Shown here piece by piece: positions 33,677 to 45,927 of a stretch of 64,000 bases of DNA; position 1 is the first letter of the stretch; every line of letters starts with the position of its first letter. A program made the translations under genes and the position numbers. Under the pieces are notes generated by a model, which saw nothing but the letters and a program-made list of their open reading frames with translations, was not told where the DNA came from and did no database searches. Origin of the DNA: Hypomyces perniciosus (lineage: Eukaryota > Ascomycota > Sordariomycetes > Hypocreales > Hypocreaceae); contig SPDT01000010.1 of the NCBI GenBank assembly GCA_008477525.1, positions 992,001 through 1,056,000 of the forward strand, read 5' to 3'.

Positions 33677-36600
33677 GAATAATCCAATTGTGGCCGCACC
33701 AATCAACACAGCTCAGCTCTTGGATGTTGTCTCCGCCAGCTCGGCAGCCGCAGGGGCACACGCTCGATCTGGGCAGTGATGATACGAATCCTATGAAAGG
33801 AGGTTAGGAGAAAGGGAGGAATGGAAGCGGGTTCCTGCAGCACGGGCGAACGGTATAGAAAACAGTACAGCTCTGAAGCAGTACAGCCTCGCATATGAAA
33901 AGAAGCGTAGACATGGATAGACTACTCCGACGCAAGAATACGCCACCCTGCGGCACGGGACGACAGCTGGCAGGTTGTGATTGGGTCCTCCAGAAGAGCA
34001 ACAGTGACACAGCTAGTGGGAGGTCTGTAGCTGAAGATATAAGAGGCGGAATACTATAGGTTTGGTGTGTGATTGAGGGTTGGAAGACCGTGTGAGCAAT
34101 GGCAGGAGGGAATAGATGAAAACGTGGAGCAAGAGTGGGAGACAAAGGCACAAAAGAAAAGAAGAAAAATCTGAAAAATGAGTCGAGAGGTTGAAAAAGA
34201 GACAGAGGAGGACCAACCACTGAGGAGGGACGCCACGGCGTGGTGTTGGTGTTGGCGCAGATGGTTCAAGGCCAACCATTAGAGGTCAGGCGAACGGGTC
34301 GTGGACGTCAGAGCAGAGGTGGAACTGCCGAGTGCATAGCAGCGACTGATGCACTTGATGACCTGGACGAAGAACAACTACTCTTGTGAAGGTCAGCCAG
34401 AGATGAGGCGTAGCAAATAAGGCAATTGAGATGGAATGGTGGTCGTATAACGACAGGGAACCAAGCGTAGTGAGCGAAACAAGTGGGCGACTTGAATGAG
34501 CTGATAGTACGGAGTAGCGCGCGCGAAAGTAGCAGCGAATTGGAGGCTCCTGGAGACAGGCAAAGATTTGAGACGTGAGCCGCCGAGGGGAGAGAGCCTC
34601 GTCAAGCGCCGGGGGGTCGCCAATTGGGTTGCTGGAGCTGCAGAAACCCCTTGTCCAGACTCGGATAGAAGCGCTGCCACCACTGTGCTCAGAGTACGAG
34701 TACTCGTACGGAGAAGATACAGCGTGCAGAGTCTGCAGGCGAGAGAGAGAGACTCGTCCGTCTCGCGTCCATCAACCTCGGACCAGGGGGCGGCATCGGA
34801 AAGCGGTGAGATGCATCCGAAACTGGGCCCCAAGAGCAGGCCAACATTTAAAACAACATGGAACAGGTGCAGAACCTTGCAGCCTAGCATGCCGCTGCAT
34901 CTGCAGGCACGCACATGCAACACACGCACGCACGCACAGACAAGGGACTGGTTGCATTGGATGGCTGTTGCTGCTGGTGTCTGCCTCTGCCTCTGCTGGC
35001 GACTCTGCTGTGTCGTTATAATAAGAGTGATGGCGATTGAGGATGTTGAAGATATCAAGCAAAGGTCGTAGAACCGGACTGCATTGGCATTTCTCTCTCT
35101 GTCGCCGTCATCTCTCGTCGGCCTTTTCTCCCGTCTCCGTCATCTCACGCGCGCTTCCCATCATGTAGTATGTGTCTTCTTCATCCTCTTCAAACCACCC
35201 ATGCATCTGCTCAGTTGCGCGTGGAACCTTTGGCATCCATGTACGTGCGGGGGGGTACGTGGGTGATACGCGCTCGCGCGTGGTTGAGAAGAAAGAACAG
35301 AAATAGGGTTTCCTTTCAAGATCGTCTTACCTTAAAGCGTGCGAGTCCAATGTACGGGCCAGTAAGGAATGAGGCGGACAGTGTGGGTGTGCGGGTGGTG
35401 CGACCTGGTTGGATGCGATATGACGATAAGTGCCCGTGTAGGTATGGATGGATTCAGAAGCTCATCGCGAGCACAACGGGCTACAGGCTGGAAGATGGCG
35501 AGACGAGTCCCCAAGTCACCAGAAGGTCATTGATTGATCCCGCTATTGCATTGCCATCAAGAGTAGTTTTGCACCTGAGCACCCGGATGGCGATTTGAGG
35601 CGCGTATGTGTCGTAAGTAAATAATGAAAAGAGAAAGCTGACAAGAGAAATCACTTCCCCAAAGCCCGGCCAAGGAGAAAAGCAAATCTTCGTCGGCTCG
35701 AATCCGGTAAGCCGCTAATACTACTGGTCTGTCATAATAATATTACTTATACCGGACGTCTTTTTGTCTCCGTACTACTTCGTACGGAGTAATAATACTA
35801 ATCCCATCATACTTCGTACCTAGGTAAGATACTAATAGTAGCAGTCCTGCACATTATCGCTGGCCGCCACCATACGCGTGCCCTCACACAAAAACGCGAT
35901 ACGCGCCTTGCCCATAGTAGGTGTTTCTTTTTACTACCTATTTATTATATCTTATGCGTACTGGAAGTATAGCTAGGTACGTCTAACAGTCCTCTACCGA
36001 GCAGTATTGGTCTTTTCATAGTCAATATTAATACACCATACCTAACCCTCTTTGTAAGATGTTGCTCCATTGCTGGAGACGCGTGGTGTATTCGCCGATG
36101 GAGCCTCCATTGACTCCTTGATTGATCCTTGCAGTGCAGGAGCACGGAGTACTCCGTACTATGTACTTCGTACGAAGTAGTGCTCTATACTTTGAGCATT
36201 TCAGAGACCGCTGTTGACCCCTTTACCCATTATTGCACGGAGTGCATTCATACGAATACCTAGGTAGTCTCGTAGACGCGTCCATTTGTCTTTGGTCCCT
36301 GGCGAGTCGTATGTGTCACTCTCACCGACGGCGGTTGCTAGCCAACCCAAGAACCTGCATTATCCATCCCATATTCCTCACGACAGTCAGAGCATAACAT
36401 CTCTTGTTTCAATACGGAGTTCATGCTTACCAAGTATAAAATGCCCCCTTTCCCCTTTGATACCTATGTTATGGTGACATATGTGCTTGTACAAGTACAT
36501 GCACTAGGTGTGCATACACATACTACTACAACAAACAACTGATGCTAACAGCCCTACCCGCCTTCTAATGTCTCAGACACTGTCTCGAGGGCTTCGCATC

Positions 36601-36959
36601 AGTCAACCTCATGCCGGTTCTGGTTCTCCGTGCAGAGTACAGAGCAAAGAGCCGGACAGTTGCCATTATTTTGCCAGCTACTTCCTCGTAAAGGCCTCCA
36701 TGTCATTCTCAAGAGACGTGCACCACATGGCCCTGTCATACAAGGGCGCTGATACAAAATAGAACAAAGACTCGCTTTTTCAACCCTACCTGACCTTGCT
36801 ACCTTGCTATTTCAAAGCGTACATGCTATTCCGTACCTCCTCCATTTTATGTATGTTCCTAAATCATTGTTTAATCATCTGGCGCAAGTTTACCAAAGCT
36901 GGTCCTAGGCTTATGTCATCGCCCAACTATACTATATAATACATGGCTGTCATACAACA
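33677..36959. other. Intergenic region of about 3.3 kb
   Basis: Region between the divergent start of the 14-3-3-like gene and the SCAP-like 3' end. About 33700-34500 probably carries the 14-3-3-like promoter and leader. The rest has no supported gene. It contains a CACG microsatellite (about 34925-34938), and nested palindromes built on TACGGAGTA/TACGAAGTA near 34690, 35770, 36145 and 36170, and TACCTAGGTA near 35818 and 36260. Confidence 0.45.
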
Positions 36960-39900
36960 TCAACTAGATGCTCTTGGTCTTGTCGCGCCGCCCAGCTTGC
37001 GACGTCTCCCTGATACATTCATCGGAGACTCATGGCTTGCCTCATCTGATCCGGCCTCGAATCGTTCATGCCCGCCCACTGTCACTAGCTTGATCACGTT
37101 ACCAAACGCAAACGCAACCGACATGAGCCCGATTTTAACTTTAGGACCCAGCTCGGATATGATGAGATGTTCAGCTTGTTCATTGTCCACAAAGAGCGGC
37201 CTGGATTCGTCCTCTGCCACCCGATCTCCCGTTGATGCTCTCCAAACCTCCCAGCAACGGAATGTGTCTTTCGTTCTGTCCCGCCCTTGAAAACGATTGC
37301 GCACGTTCGTGGTTGCATCCTTTTTGATGCCGTAATCTGCTTGAGGACTGCGCCGGAGGCCCACGACGCTACCATCAGATGAGATTCCCCAAACACCAGG
37401 ATTGCCCACGTGTTTCTTTGTTTCTTTTGCGCCCTCCCATGTGCACCATCCGCTGATTGTGCCATCGGCCGTGTCCTCAAGAAAAATTGCATCGTCCTCG
37501 TCCTGGGGCGCAAAGTTATGTAAAACACAATCTCCCGATTCTGCACTCATATAACAGAACGTGAAAGAGGTTAGCCCTATTGATCTGGTATTCGAAGACC
37601 GGTGGCATGAATAGGCACACTCGAGGGAACGTGGCTGCATCCTCTCTACTTTGAACGTGTGCAAAATGGAGCCGTCTTCTGCACTGACGAGATAAACATG
37701 CTCGACCGATGCCGCGAGAAAATGGGCAAGAGGCGAAAGTGGCACAACTTGATACACCCCCGCATTTATGAGCCGACTTATTGAAAGGTTTCGGGATTCC
37801 CACGACGATTCACTTCGTGATATAACGTTGATATTCCCTTGTCTTGATGCAGACACGACAGAGAGCCTCGAACGGGGGTGATGATTGTCTAGGAACCCCA
37901 TATAAATCAGCCATTATACCATTGAACGATGAATCAACCCTTATATTGCTTACCTTTGCTAACGAGTGGACGAGCGGATAGAAGCCTGGGGCAGAGGGCG
38001 AATTCGCGGCTCCCACCACCACCACCACCACCACCACCGGAGGTTACTTCAACTTCTGTCAGTGTACCATGACGCCAAACCATGATCAATTTCAGTGATC
38101 CAGATGAAGCACGGTTTTCGAAGAAGAAGGCTTCTGGCTTCGAGTTGTAGCTGTCTACAGACACCGAGGGACCCCATGAGCGATCGGAGAGGTTCCAGAA
38201 AGCAACGTGTGACGATGACAAGATAGCCAACCACTGAGATTCATCATCAATCGCCATGGCCAAGACCGGGAATAGGTCCCCATCTCCATTTTTCGTGCTA
38301 GTGATGGGATAGCCTTGGCCGCCTCCCTTGATATCCCAAACATGAATGACGCGATCTAGACCAACAGAAACCATTTGGCCCCCCGACGAATTCGCAAGCT
38401 TAGCTATGTCAAGCGTGTGAGCCCCGGATAGGGTCTTTACGGACAGACTCGGGCATTCATTTGACTCGTGCTGGTCGTCCGTTTTAGTCTCGTTTTCCAA
38501 TAGAAGATAGCTAGTGAGTAGGCGGAGCGCTGCGACTACAACTATTACGATGACGATGAAAGTTCCCAGCTGGTGATGGATGAAATCGTATGCCGCTGGG
38601 AGTAGAGTAGGTTCTTTCCTATGTGGTATGCGATCAGAGCCCTTCTTGACAAACACCAAAGGTTCATGGACTCTGGCTATGTAGCTATAGGCTGATGGTT
38701 TGATGATACGAATGATTTCGCGTGTTGTATCATGATCCTGTAGTCGTAACCAGGATGTAGGGCTTCTTGCTTGGTGAATATCTTCCAGCAGGGATGTCTT
38801 TGGGGATTTCGCATGGTGCTTCATGTCAGGACCCTTGTATAGACGCAGCATCTGCTGAAATATGTCTTCACCTCCAAAAAAATGCGACTGGGCGATGAGA
38901 ACGAAGCCGATCATGACAATTGTTCCGGCGATGCGGGTCGATAAGGCAATCTTGCCTCGGAGGACCTGCCTGACCCAGGATGAGCCACCTCGAGCCTCAT
39001 TGAAGTTTCGATTATGACGCATGGACTCCTTTGCTAGGGCATCTCCAAGCTCCATTCTGCGTACATCGACGCTCAAGACAGATAAAAAGAAGGTGGAGAG
39101 AAAGAAGAAGTCGAACACGATCGCAACAGCGGCGAAGATGCAGAATGCAGACACTCCTGGTGAGACCAGGCAGGACATGCCCATGAGAATCAAGACGTTT
39201 TGCACGGTACTCGCAAGCGCAGTGTGAGCAGTCTCACCAAAGGCGTGCCCTATCCTATTGCTTGTGTTATCCTCGGAAGGCGTAAGAATGACGGCGTTTA
39301 TGAGCCGAAATATGTTTTCCAGACTCATGGAGAGGATCACGAGGGGATACGCCGCACGCGGGATTCGAGAGAGATCAATATTGAAGATGGCGCAGATGGT
39401 GAAGCTAGACATGATGGAGAGAAAAATCTGGGTCATGACGGTGACTATGAGACCAAACTTTGACTTGACTGCCCGCAGTTTTGACAGGCTGATGAGGAAA
39501 TATAGAAGAGTAAGGGCGTATGCCACGGCCAGAACGATGGAGTCCTGCATTGAGATGGGCCGGAACTGAAACTCATAGAGCTGGCTAGCCGAGACACGAC
39601 CATCTGGCGGGTAGATGTCCCATTTATCTCCTACTTTTCCAGGCAAAGATGGCGCCGTGGTTTCCCACTGGCGGCCAACAGGAGAGTCGCGAAGGTGTAG
39701 AAGGGTAATAACGAGAGCGTCCGCCGCCAATAGGCGACGGTCTTCGAATCGCTTGCCACTAAACACGATAGAGTGCCGCAAGGTGATGTTGGCAGGCGTA
39801 GATTGGTTCTTCTTATCGTTGACAGTTGATAAAATATCGTGGTCGGCCAGTATACGTTCACGGGAGCAATTCCAGTACAGTAATGGCGATTGAAAGATCC

Positions 39901-40497
39901 AGGACTGATTGGTCAAGCCATTGACAACATGGAGGGCATCACGCTGAGCCGGAGTCAAATGATCATAGCGGCTGTCGTCAGGGAGAGGAACCCCGGAAGA
40001 TCTGCTGGGCCCAAAGTCTTGAGTGACGCCGAGAAGCTCATCTTGAAGTTCGAGTGCAGATGAGAGAATCTCAGTGCTCAAGGCTTGCATGTAACTAGCG
40101 TGTATCCAGATGGAGCGCATAACGATATCTGGCACGGCATTGACATCGTATGGGAGAGGCTGGGCGACGGTCCATACATGATGAGGGAGATTCGATGCCC
40201 CGTTAATGAAATCGGTGGTGAAAAGGAAGGGGATCGGGTAGATGAGAACCGTTGCAACTGCGGCTGAGATGAGCAGTGTTGTGACTGCTAGACGAGACGC
40301 ATGCCGGCCATAGCGAGCGAAGCCGCGGCGGAGCGGGTGGGATGGAGAGAGGACCGGCGCCTCAGTCGTTCTGGAGATTGGGGCCACGAAGTCAAATGTC
40401 AGCCCGATGATGCTGATGAAGAGCACGCGAGTGTCTCGTTAGAATACAACGATGGCATATCTCACCCTCGCAGCGGGTACAATAGGTACCAAATCAT
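36960..40497 (-). CDS. SCAP / Scp1-like sterol-sensing protein
   Basis: Predicted ER membrane escort that senses sterols and carries SREBP transcription factors to proteolysis. Exons 40497-40466, 40370-37954 and 37888-36960 give 1125 residues. The start MIWYLLYPLRG joins to TTEAPVLSPSHPLRRGF across the first intron, a typical SCAP opening. After the first membrane helix (VTTLLISAAVATVLIYPIPFLF) comes a large lumenal loop with N-glycosylation sites (NQS, NCS, NIT), then a sterol-sensing domain of about five helices (about residues 290-450: QIFLSIMSSFTICAIF, LVILSMSLENIFRL). The C-terminal half is cytosolic with degenerate WD repeats (GLDRVIHVWDIKG). A run of about nine glycines from a (CCA)n repeat sits near residue 800. 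The intron before 37888 (37889-37953) restores frame. Identity as SCAP is strong; which SREBP it escorts is not visible here. Confidence 0.82.
38013..38039. repeat. Trinucleotide repeat (CCA)9 encoding poly-Gly in the SCAP-like gene
   Basis: About nine CCA units on the plus strand, read as GGT on the coding strand, making a run of about nine glycines between the WD region segments. Probably variable in length between strains. Confidence 0.85.
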
Positions 40498-41575
40498 TTG
40501 GAGAACGTGTGGCTGTAATTGAATTGAGATGATCCATATAATCAAATGTTAGTCCGTGCAGCAGTCCCTAAAACTCCGAAGATGCGTCGTCCTTGTCTCT
40601 ATGCCTTGTTGGCGATGCGTCGCGACATATGCTCATGCCCGTATCAAGTCAGAGGAGTGGATGTGGGAATCTGTTAAGAACTGGCAGTAGTATGTGCAAT
40701 ACATGGAACAGCGATTAATAAGTAACATCCGAAAAGGGAAGAAAGAAAAAGAAAGCATCCGATGCAAGGAGGACAGTATTATCAGAAGCGACACATTTGG
40801 CCACATCCAGCCGCGTCTCTTCGTCCTACCTGGGCCAGGTGGGTAAGCTGGTAGACAAAGCAAGTTGGCAGCGGCAGAGATTTTACCTGTACATACGCTA
40901 TTGGGCATGGAACGGAAGAGGTATGAAGACACAGAAGCACTACAGTGTGGAAAATGACACGCGATAGATGCGGCTTGAAGACAACCCAATCATATAGATG
41001 CCTATACGGAGTACGAAGTAGATATCAACAGAGATATACCTATCTAGAAGCGTTTACGAATTATAGGTATCGTTCTCAGAACAGGAAACGTCACCCTTAT
41101 GTAAAATCTAATAAGCCGGTTGCTCCTACTACTACCTAGTATCTAGTAATTAACGTACCTAGCTAGGTAAGTATGGGAGTTCTATGCTGATTAAATTAAA
41201 CTGTCCCAATGAATGGCACATGGTGACAGCACTGCCACTCGTATATGATACTATAGCGCCGAAACATGAATCCCAGCACTGAGGTTTCTACAGGTAGGAT
41301 ACAGGTGGTCATTTGAGAAGGTGCCCGACTGCGAAGTACTAATACTACTACAACTAGGTAGGTAATTAGCATAAGTACGATGTACTCCGTACATCATCAA
41401 AGACCTACCTAGTACCCCGCCCCCACCATTGGCTTCATCGCACATTTACTAAACAATGGAATACCAAGTTAAGGTATTTCAGCATCTGGTTTGATCCTCC
41501 CTTAGGGAGTATGTGTTACAAATATGCTAACACATAACACAGGAAGCAGGCTGTGTGTGATTAGAGCGAGACGAA
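40498..41575. promoter_or_regulatory. Divergent intergenic region, SCAP-like / JMJD7-like
   Basis: About 1.1 kb holding two divergent promoters. Palindromes TACGGAGTACGAAGTA near 41005 and TGTACTCCGTACA near 41380 are visible. No coding exon supported. Confidence 0.45.
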
Positions 41576-42981
41576 ATGACCGCACCGCCCCTCAATGCCG
41601 CCCTCGGAGACCTCTTCACAACTTTCAATGAATTGAATAGTCCTGTTGTCGAAGAATTTGATTCGGAACCAAGTCCCCTAGAGTTCATGCGCTTCGTCGC
41701 GCGCAATACTCCATTTGTCATTCGGGGCGGCGCATCCAACTGGAAGGCGACACAAAAATGGAACACGTCTTATCTGAAGTCAAAACTTGAGGGCCAGACG
41801 GTCAATGTGGCCGTAACCCCATTAGGGTATGTAATGTGTGGTATTTGTTGGTATTCAGACCACTGCTTTGGGTTGTAGATCTCATTCTGCTGTTGACAGA
41901 CTCTGATAATGGCTAAAACAGCAATGCCGACGCCCCAACATTCTCCTCTGATCATGACATCACCGTCATTGCAAAGCCGCACGAGGAGGTCCAGCCGTTC
42001 GACGAGTTTCTCACATACATCACTCAACAAGAGACAGACCCAGATTTCCCCATCGATTCCGAAGTGAGATACGCCCAAACTCGTGGGTTTCAGCCCCTCT
42101 TTTTTCGTTGTGACTACGGACTGATGCCGCCTTATACCTTTCCAGAAAATGACAACTTCCGTGATGAGTATCTGCCTCTCTTCCCTGATGCCCAGAGAGA
42201 CATCCCATTTGCGCGGATAGCGCTTCAGAAACAGCCCGAGGCTATAAATTTGTGGATAGGGAACTCCAAGTCCGTCACAGCAATGCACAAGGACAACTTC
42301 GAGAACATATTCGTCCAGATCATTGGTAGGAAACACTTCGTCTTGCTTCCGCCTCTATTTCACGCATGTGTGAACGAAAGGCTTCTTCCACCAGCAACGT
42401 ACATTCGTCACAGGGATGGCCTCGCTCTTCACTTGGACCCGGATGCCAATCCAGTACCATTAGCGACTTGGGACCCAGATGATCCCCATGTCAACTCATC
42501 AGCCGTCTCCCATTTTGCCAACCCTATTCACGTTACTCTAAATCCGGGCGACATGCTGTATCTACCAGCAATGTGGTGAGTAGAACCTCTCACGCACAAG
42601 TTCCCTAGGTTTTAACCGCCAGAACCTACCGAAATTGGCGGGGAAACCATGGCGCCTGCACAATCAAATGATCCTCACAGAGCTGACTAGAATCTCAAGG
42701 TATCACAAGGTTAAGCAGTCGTGTATTCAGGGCGGCGAGAATTTCGTTCTAGCCATCAACTATTGGTACGTCCAGCTACCTCATGGTGTGAAGGAACAAG
42801 GCCCCATTTACAACGGAACGCAATCCCTGACTTGAAAACCAGGTACGATATGGAGTTTAGCGGACCCTTGTATGCCATGTCCTCATTTCTTCGGAATCTT
42901 AGCATCGGGGATCATGCACTACCATCGGAGGTACCAGAGAATGAAGAAAAGTCTTTTTTTGCGCAAAGTTCAATGAATTAA
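41576..42981 (+). CDS. JMJD7-like JmjC-domain oxygenase
   Basis: Fe(II)/2-oxoglutarate-dependent oxygenase; the human relative JMJD7 hydroxylates lysine in TRAFAC GTPases such as DRG1. Five exons (41576-41826, 41922-42082, 42146-42575, 42700-42765, 42843-42981) give 348 residues. The iron-binding HxD appears in TAMHKDNFENIF (about residues 185-187) and the distal His in the exon-junction segment WYHKVKQSC (about residue 283). Other family marks are FVIRGGASNW, VRYAQTQNDNF, PEAINLWIGNSKSVT, IGRKHFVLLPP and LNPGDMLYLPAMW. The fourth exon is only 66 nt but carries the distal iron ligand, and both of its borders split tryptophan codons. All introns obey GT-AG. The stop at 42981 lies only 17 bp from the convergent stop of spb1. 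Confidence 0.88.
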
Positions 42982-42998
42982 TATAATTCTCTCTTGGT

Positions 42999-45649
42999 TC
43001 ACTTCTTCCGTTGGGATATCCTTTTTTGGGCCCTCAGCTCCTTCTTCATCCTGGCGTCCACGATCCTGTACCGACCCTTCACTCCCTTTGGTCGACCCTG
43101 GATGCCTTTGTTCAAGCCCTTGGCGACAACCAACTTGGCAGGCTGTCGAGGTTTTTGGCGGCCAGCCTTGCTCAGTAATTTGGCTATACTGTCGGCCTTC
43201 TCTTTCTCCGTCATACCCTCGTCGTTTGCGAGCATATCTGACTTCTTCTTCAACCTCTCAAGCTTTTGAGCAGTCTTGAACTTCTTCCGTGCCTTTGCCT
43301 CCCGAACCTTTTTGATTGGCCGGGCATTAAATGCCCTCAACTTCTCCTTTATCGCAACGGCTGCAGCCTTCGAAATTGGTTTCAGGGCCTTGTCATGTTT
43401 ACCCTCGTCATCCAAAAACCATTCTGGCAGCCCGTCCCGGTCGCGAAAAGCGCGCTTATTAAAGCCGTCATCGATGGCGTCGTGGCTTGTCTTTTGCCCC
43501 GTGGCAAGCTGGTGCGCCAGTGTCATTGCCTCAGCCGTGATGATATCGATATCTTCTCTTGTTAGCGACCTTGTCTCATTCTCATTCCCAAGATAAACCC
43601 GCAAGGTGAGATCGAGGTCGGGAGATGGCAGAAGTCAACTTACCTAGTTTTCCATCTGGCTGTCGCTTGTCGTTTGAATCCCAATCATCCTCGCCCGCAG
43701 TCTTCACTACTTTGAAACCTCTCTCATCTCCCGAATCAGAATCAAATCCCTCGGCCATCGCGGTGTCAGCTAATCCACCCTGTTCTCGCTTTCTATCATT
43801 CCGTGACACCTGCAAAGCTGACACATGCTCACCCGCACCACCTCTTGACATTTGACTAGCATCATCATCCAACGCCGGTAGCACGCCAGTTATTTCTCTG
43901 AAAATATCCTGGCTGAAGAAGGCAGCGGCTCTCTTTGATAAGCCATCTTTAGTCTCAGCTGTATTGTCTAAGTCGGTTAACAAGCCGGATGTAGGTGGCT
44001 TGTGGTCGTCATCATCGTCAGATGATACATCGTCTTCGTCCAGTTCACTCAAATCACTCTCTGCTTGATCACTTGCTGAAAGGCCCTCCCATTCATCATC
44101 GCCGCGTTCCTCCCTTGCCTTTTTCGCACGATACTTCGCGTCAGCCTCTGATTTCCGCTCTCTGTATTGATTGTACATAGAGTCGAGGTCTCTTTCTAGT
44201 TGGTCTTCTTCGTCATCGCTCTCATCCGTGTCTGCGGAGGCGCCTAGACCGCTGTCACGATCCTTCTGCTGGTCGGATTTTGATAATATTGCCATCCTGC
44301 CGCGAGCAAGCCGATTCATAGCATTTGTCTTGTCGACAGTTTTGAGAGAGAACATTGAGCCCTCACCCACTGGTCCGGATTCTTCCATTCCGATATCCAT
44401 TGGCGCCATCATATTCAATTGCATTCTGACGATTTCGCGCTGTTTGCGTTCGTTTTCTCTGCGCTTTTCCCGCTTCCTCTTTGTACTCTCTTTATCCTTC
44501 ATTGCTTGCAGCTCCTCTTGTATCCGCAGTTCTTCGTCCATTGACTCAACCTCAGCCACTTCCTCCGAAACAGCAGGGGTTGTCGATTGTTTTGTGGAGA
44601 GGCCAAATATCTCTCTAACTTTCAGTCTCCATTTCAGCAGCAGTTTGAAATCCTTGCGCCCCAGTACTTTCAGATCGGCGCAACAATTTCTAACTTCTGG
44701 CGTTGTTTCGGGGAGTTTGTCGAGTGCGGCTAGTGCAACATCGCCATTTGGGGACTGTTGAAAGGAAAGCTTGTTGTAGCTACCAAGAATGGCGATCGGG
44801 TCGTTAGTCTGGATAAACTCGCTGGCAGGAACCTCTTTGAACTGCGTATAGTCTCCATCCTCATAACCGTCTCGCTTTCGCTTCTTGACTTCTGGGTTAT
44901 AAACCTTGGCTTCATTGTTCGGTGTAGCGCCAGACAGCTCCGCAAATACCGATCGAGGGTCTAAGAAACGCGGATCGATACGCTTGGGGGCTTTATAGCC
45001 TCTGCAGACCACGAAAATCTCGGCGGAAACGTTTCGAGAGGAAGGAGGTTTGGTAGCTTCGACCTTGGTGAATAACTGGTTCAGAACCCACAGAAGAGGA
45101 TTATAGTCCTTGGATCTGAAAACCTTGGTAACAAATGTGCCACCCTCCGCGAGAAACTCGGTTGCGAGCTTCATGGCCTGCAAAGCAAGCTCGGCTTGGT
45201 TGAAGGAATCTTGGGCCCATGCGGTACCGACATTAGGGGCTCCGTCATGCAAAACAGTGTCGGCTTTCCATGTCTTGAAGTGCTGTCGAATAGTAGCGCG
45301 GCACTTGTCTGTGGTGATGTCGCTCTGGAAAGTGATGACCCTTGGTATGGGCTTTATGGGTGCCAAATCGACGCCAACAATCAAGCTGTTGACTGGCATG
45401 ACCTCGGCCGCAACCTGACACCACGACTACACAGGGAATCAGCATTGGCTACCCAGGAGCAACCAGAAAGTAAAGACTTACGCCAGGGGCAGCACATAGA
45501 TCCAACAAAACTTTGCTTTTCTCCAAGAATCCATATTTTTTGTTCAATTGAATGAGCTTGAATGCAGCTCGAGCACGGTAACCCTTCTCCTTTGCAAGTT
45601 TATACCACTTGTCCAGACGGCCCTTGCCGTGCTTCTTCTGAATCGCCAT
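42999..45649 (-). CDS. spb1: Spb1, rRNA 2'-O-methyltransferase and pre-60S factor
   Basis: FtsJ-type methyltransferase that modifies the A-loop of 25S rRNA in nucleolar pre-60S particles. Exons 45649-45482, 45426-43644 and 43552-42999 give 834 residues, the expected size. The FtsJ domain (about 1-210) shows a SAM-binding [15 protein letters not shown] and the KDKE tetrad: Lys in RARAAFKL, Asp in VLHDGAPNV, Lys in GTFVTKVF and Glu in SAEIFVV. Middle coiled-coil and acidic regions follow, then the Spb1 C-terminal domain ([14 protein letters not shown] and a long Lys/Arg tail ending RISQRKK). The last junction joins DGKL to [10 protein letters not shown] using a GAAG acceptor only about ten bases after a CTAAC branch sequence, a compact fungal arrangement. 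Confidence 0.95.
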
Positions 45650-45927
45650 GGCGTGGAAATTTGCTGCAGCAGGATCGTGATGCTCTTCACCACTCCCCGC
45701 GACGCCAGAAATTTTGACTGGCTTGAAGCAGCGATAAGCGCATCACGTGGTGATAACAAACGGCACAGCAGGTTGGCGAATCTCCGCCGTTAGCTTGCTT
45801 CACGTAATGCCACTACACCCCACTATACTACAACCCAACTGCGGATTGCCATTCTGATTTCAGGTTTGGCGATAGGCCATATGGTCTTCAACAGCTCAGC
45901 CGTCCAGAGTCAAAGAGTCTGGTCACG
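45650..45927. promoter_or_regulatory. Divergent promoter, spb1 / mgm1, with a CACGTG box
   Basis: A 278 bp region serves both genes. It contains the palindromic E-box CACGTG at 45744-45749, which bHLH factors commonly bind. Whether it is functional is an inference. Confidence 0.5.

Noticed and set aside
34393..35058. 221-codon frame on the minus strand
   Set aside because: Low-complexity Ser/Thr/Leu composition, antisense open frames of similar length on the other strand, and no conserved segment; region looks like 5' regulatory DNA.
35690..35720. Possible tRNA B-box (GGCTCGAATCC)
   Set aside because: A T-arm of weak pairs can be drawn, but no matching acceptor stem, D-arm or anticodon arm lies upstream.
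43266..44761. Long open frames antisense to spb1
   Set aside because: Shadows created by codon bias of the real gene; no start context or family motif.
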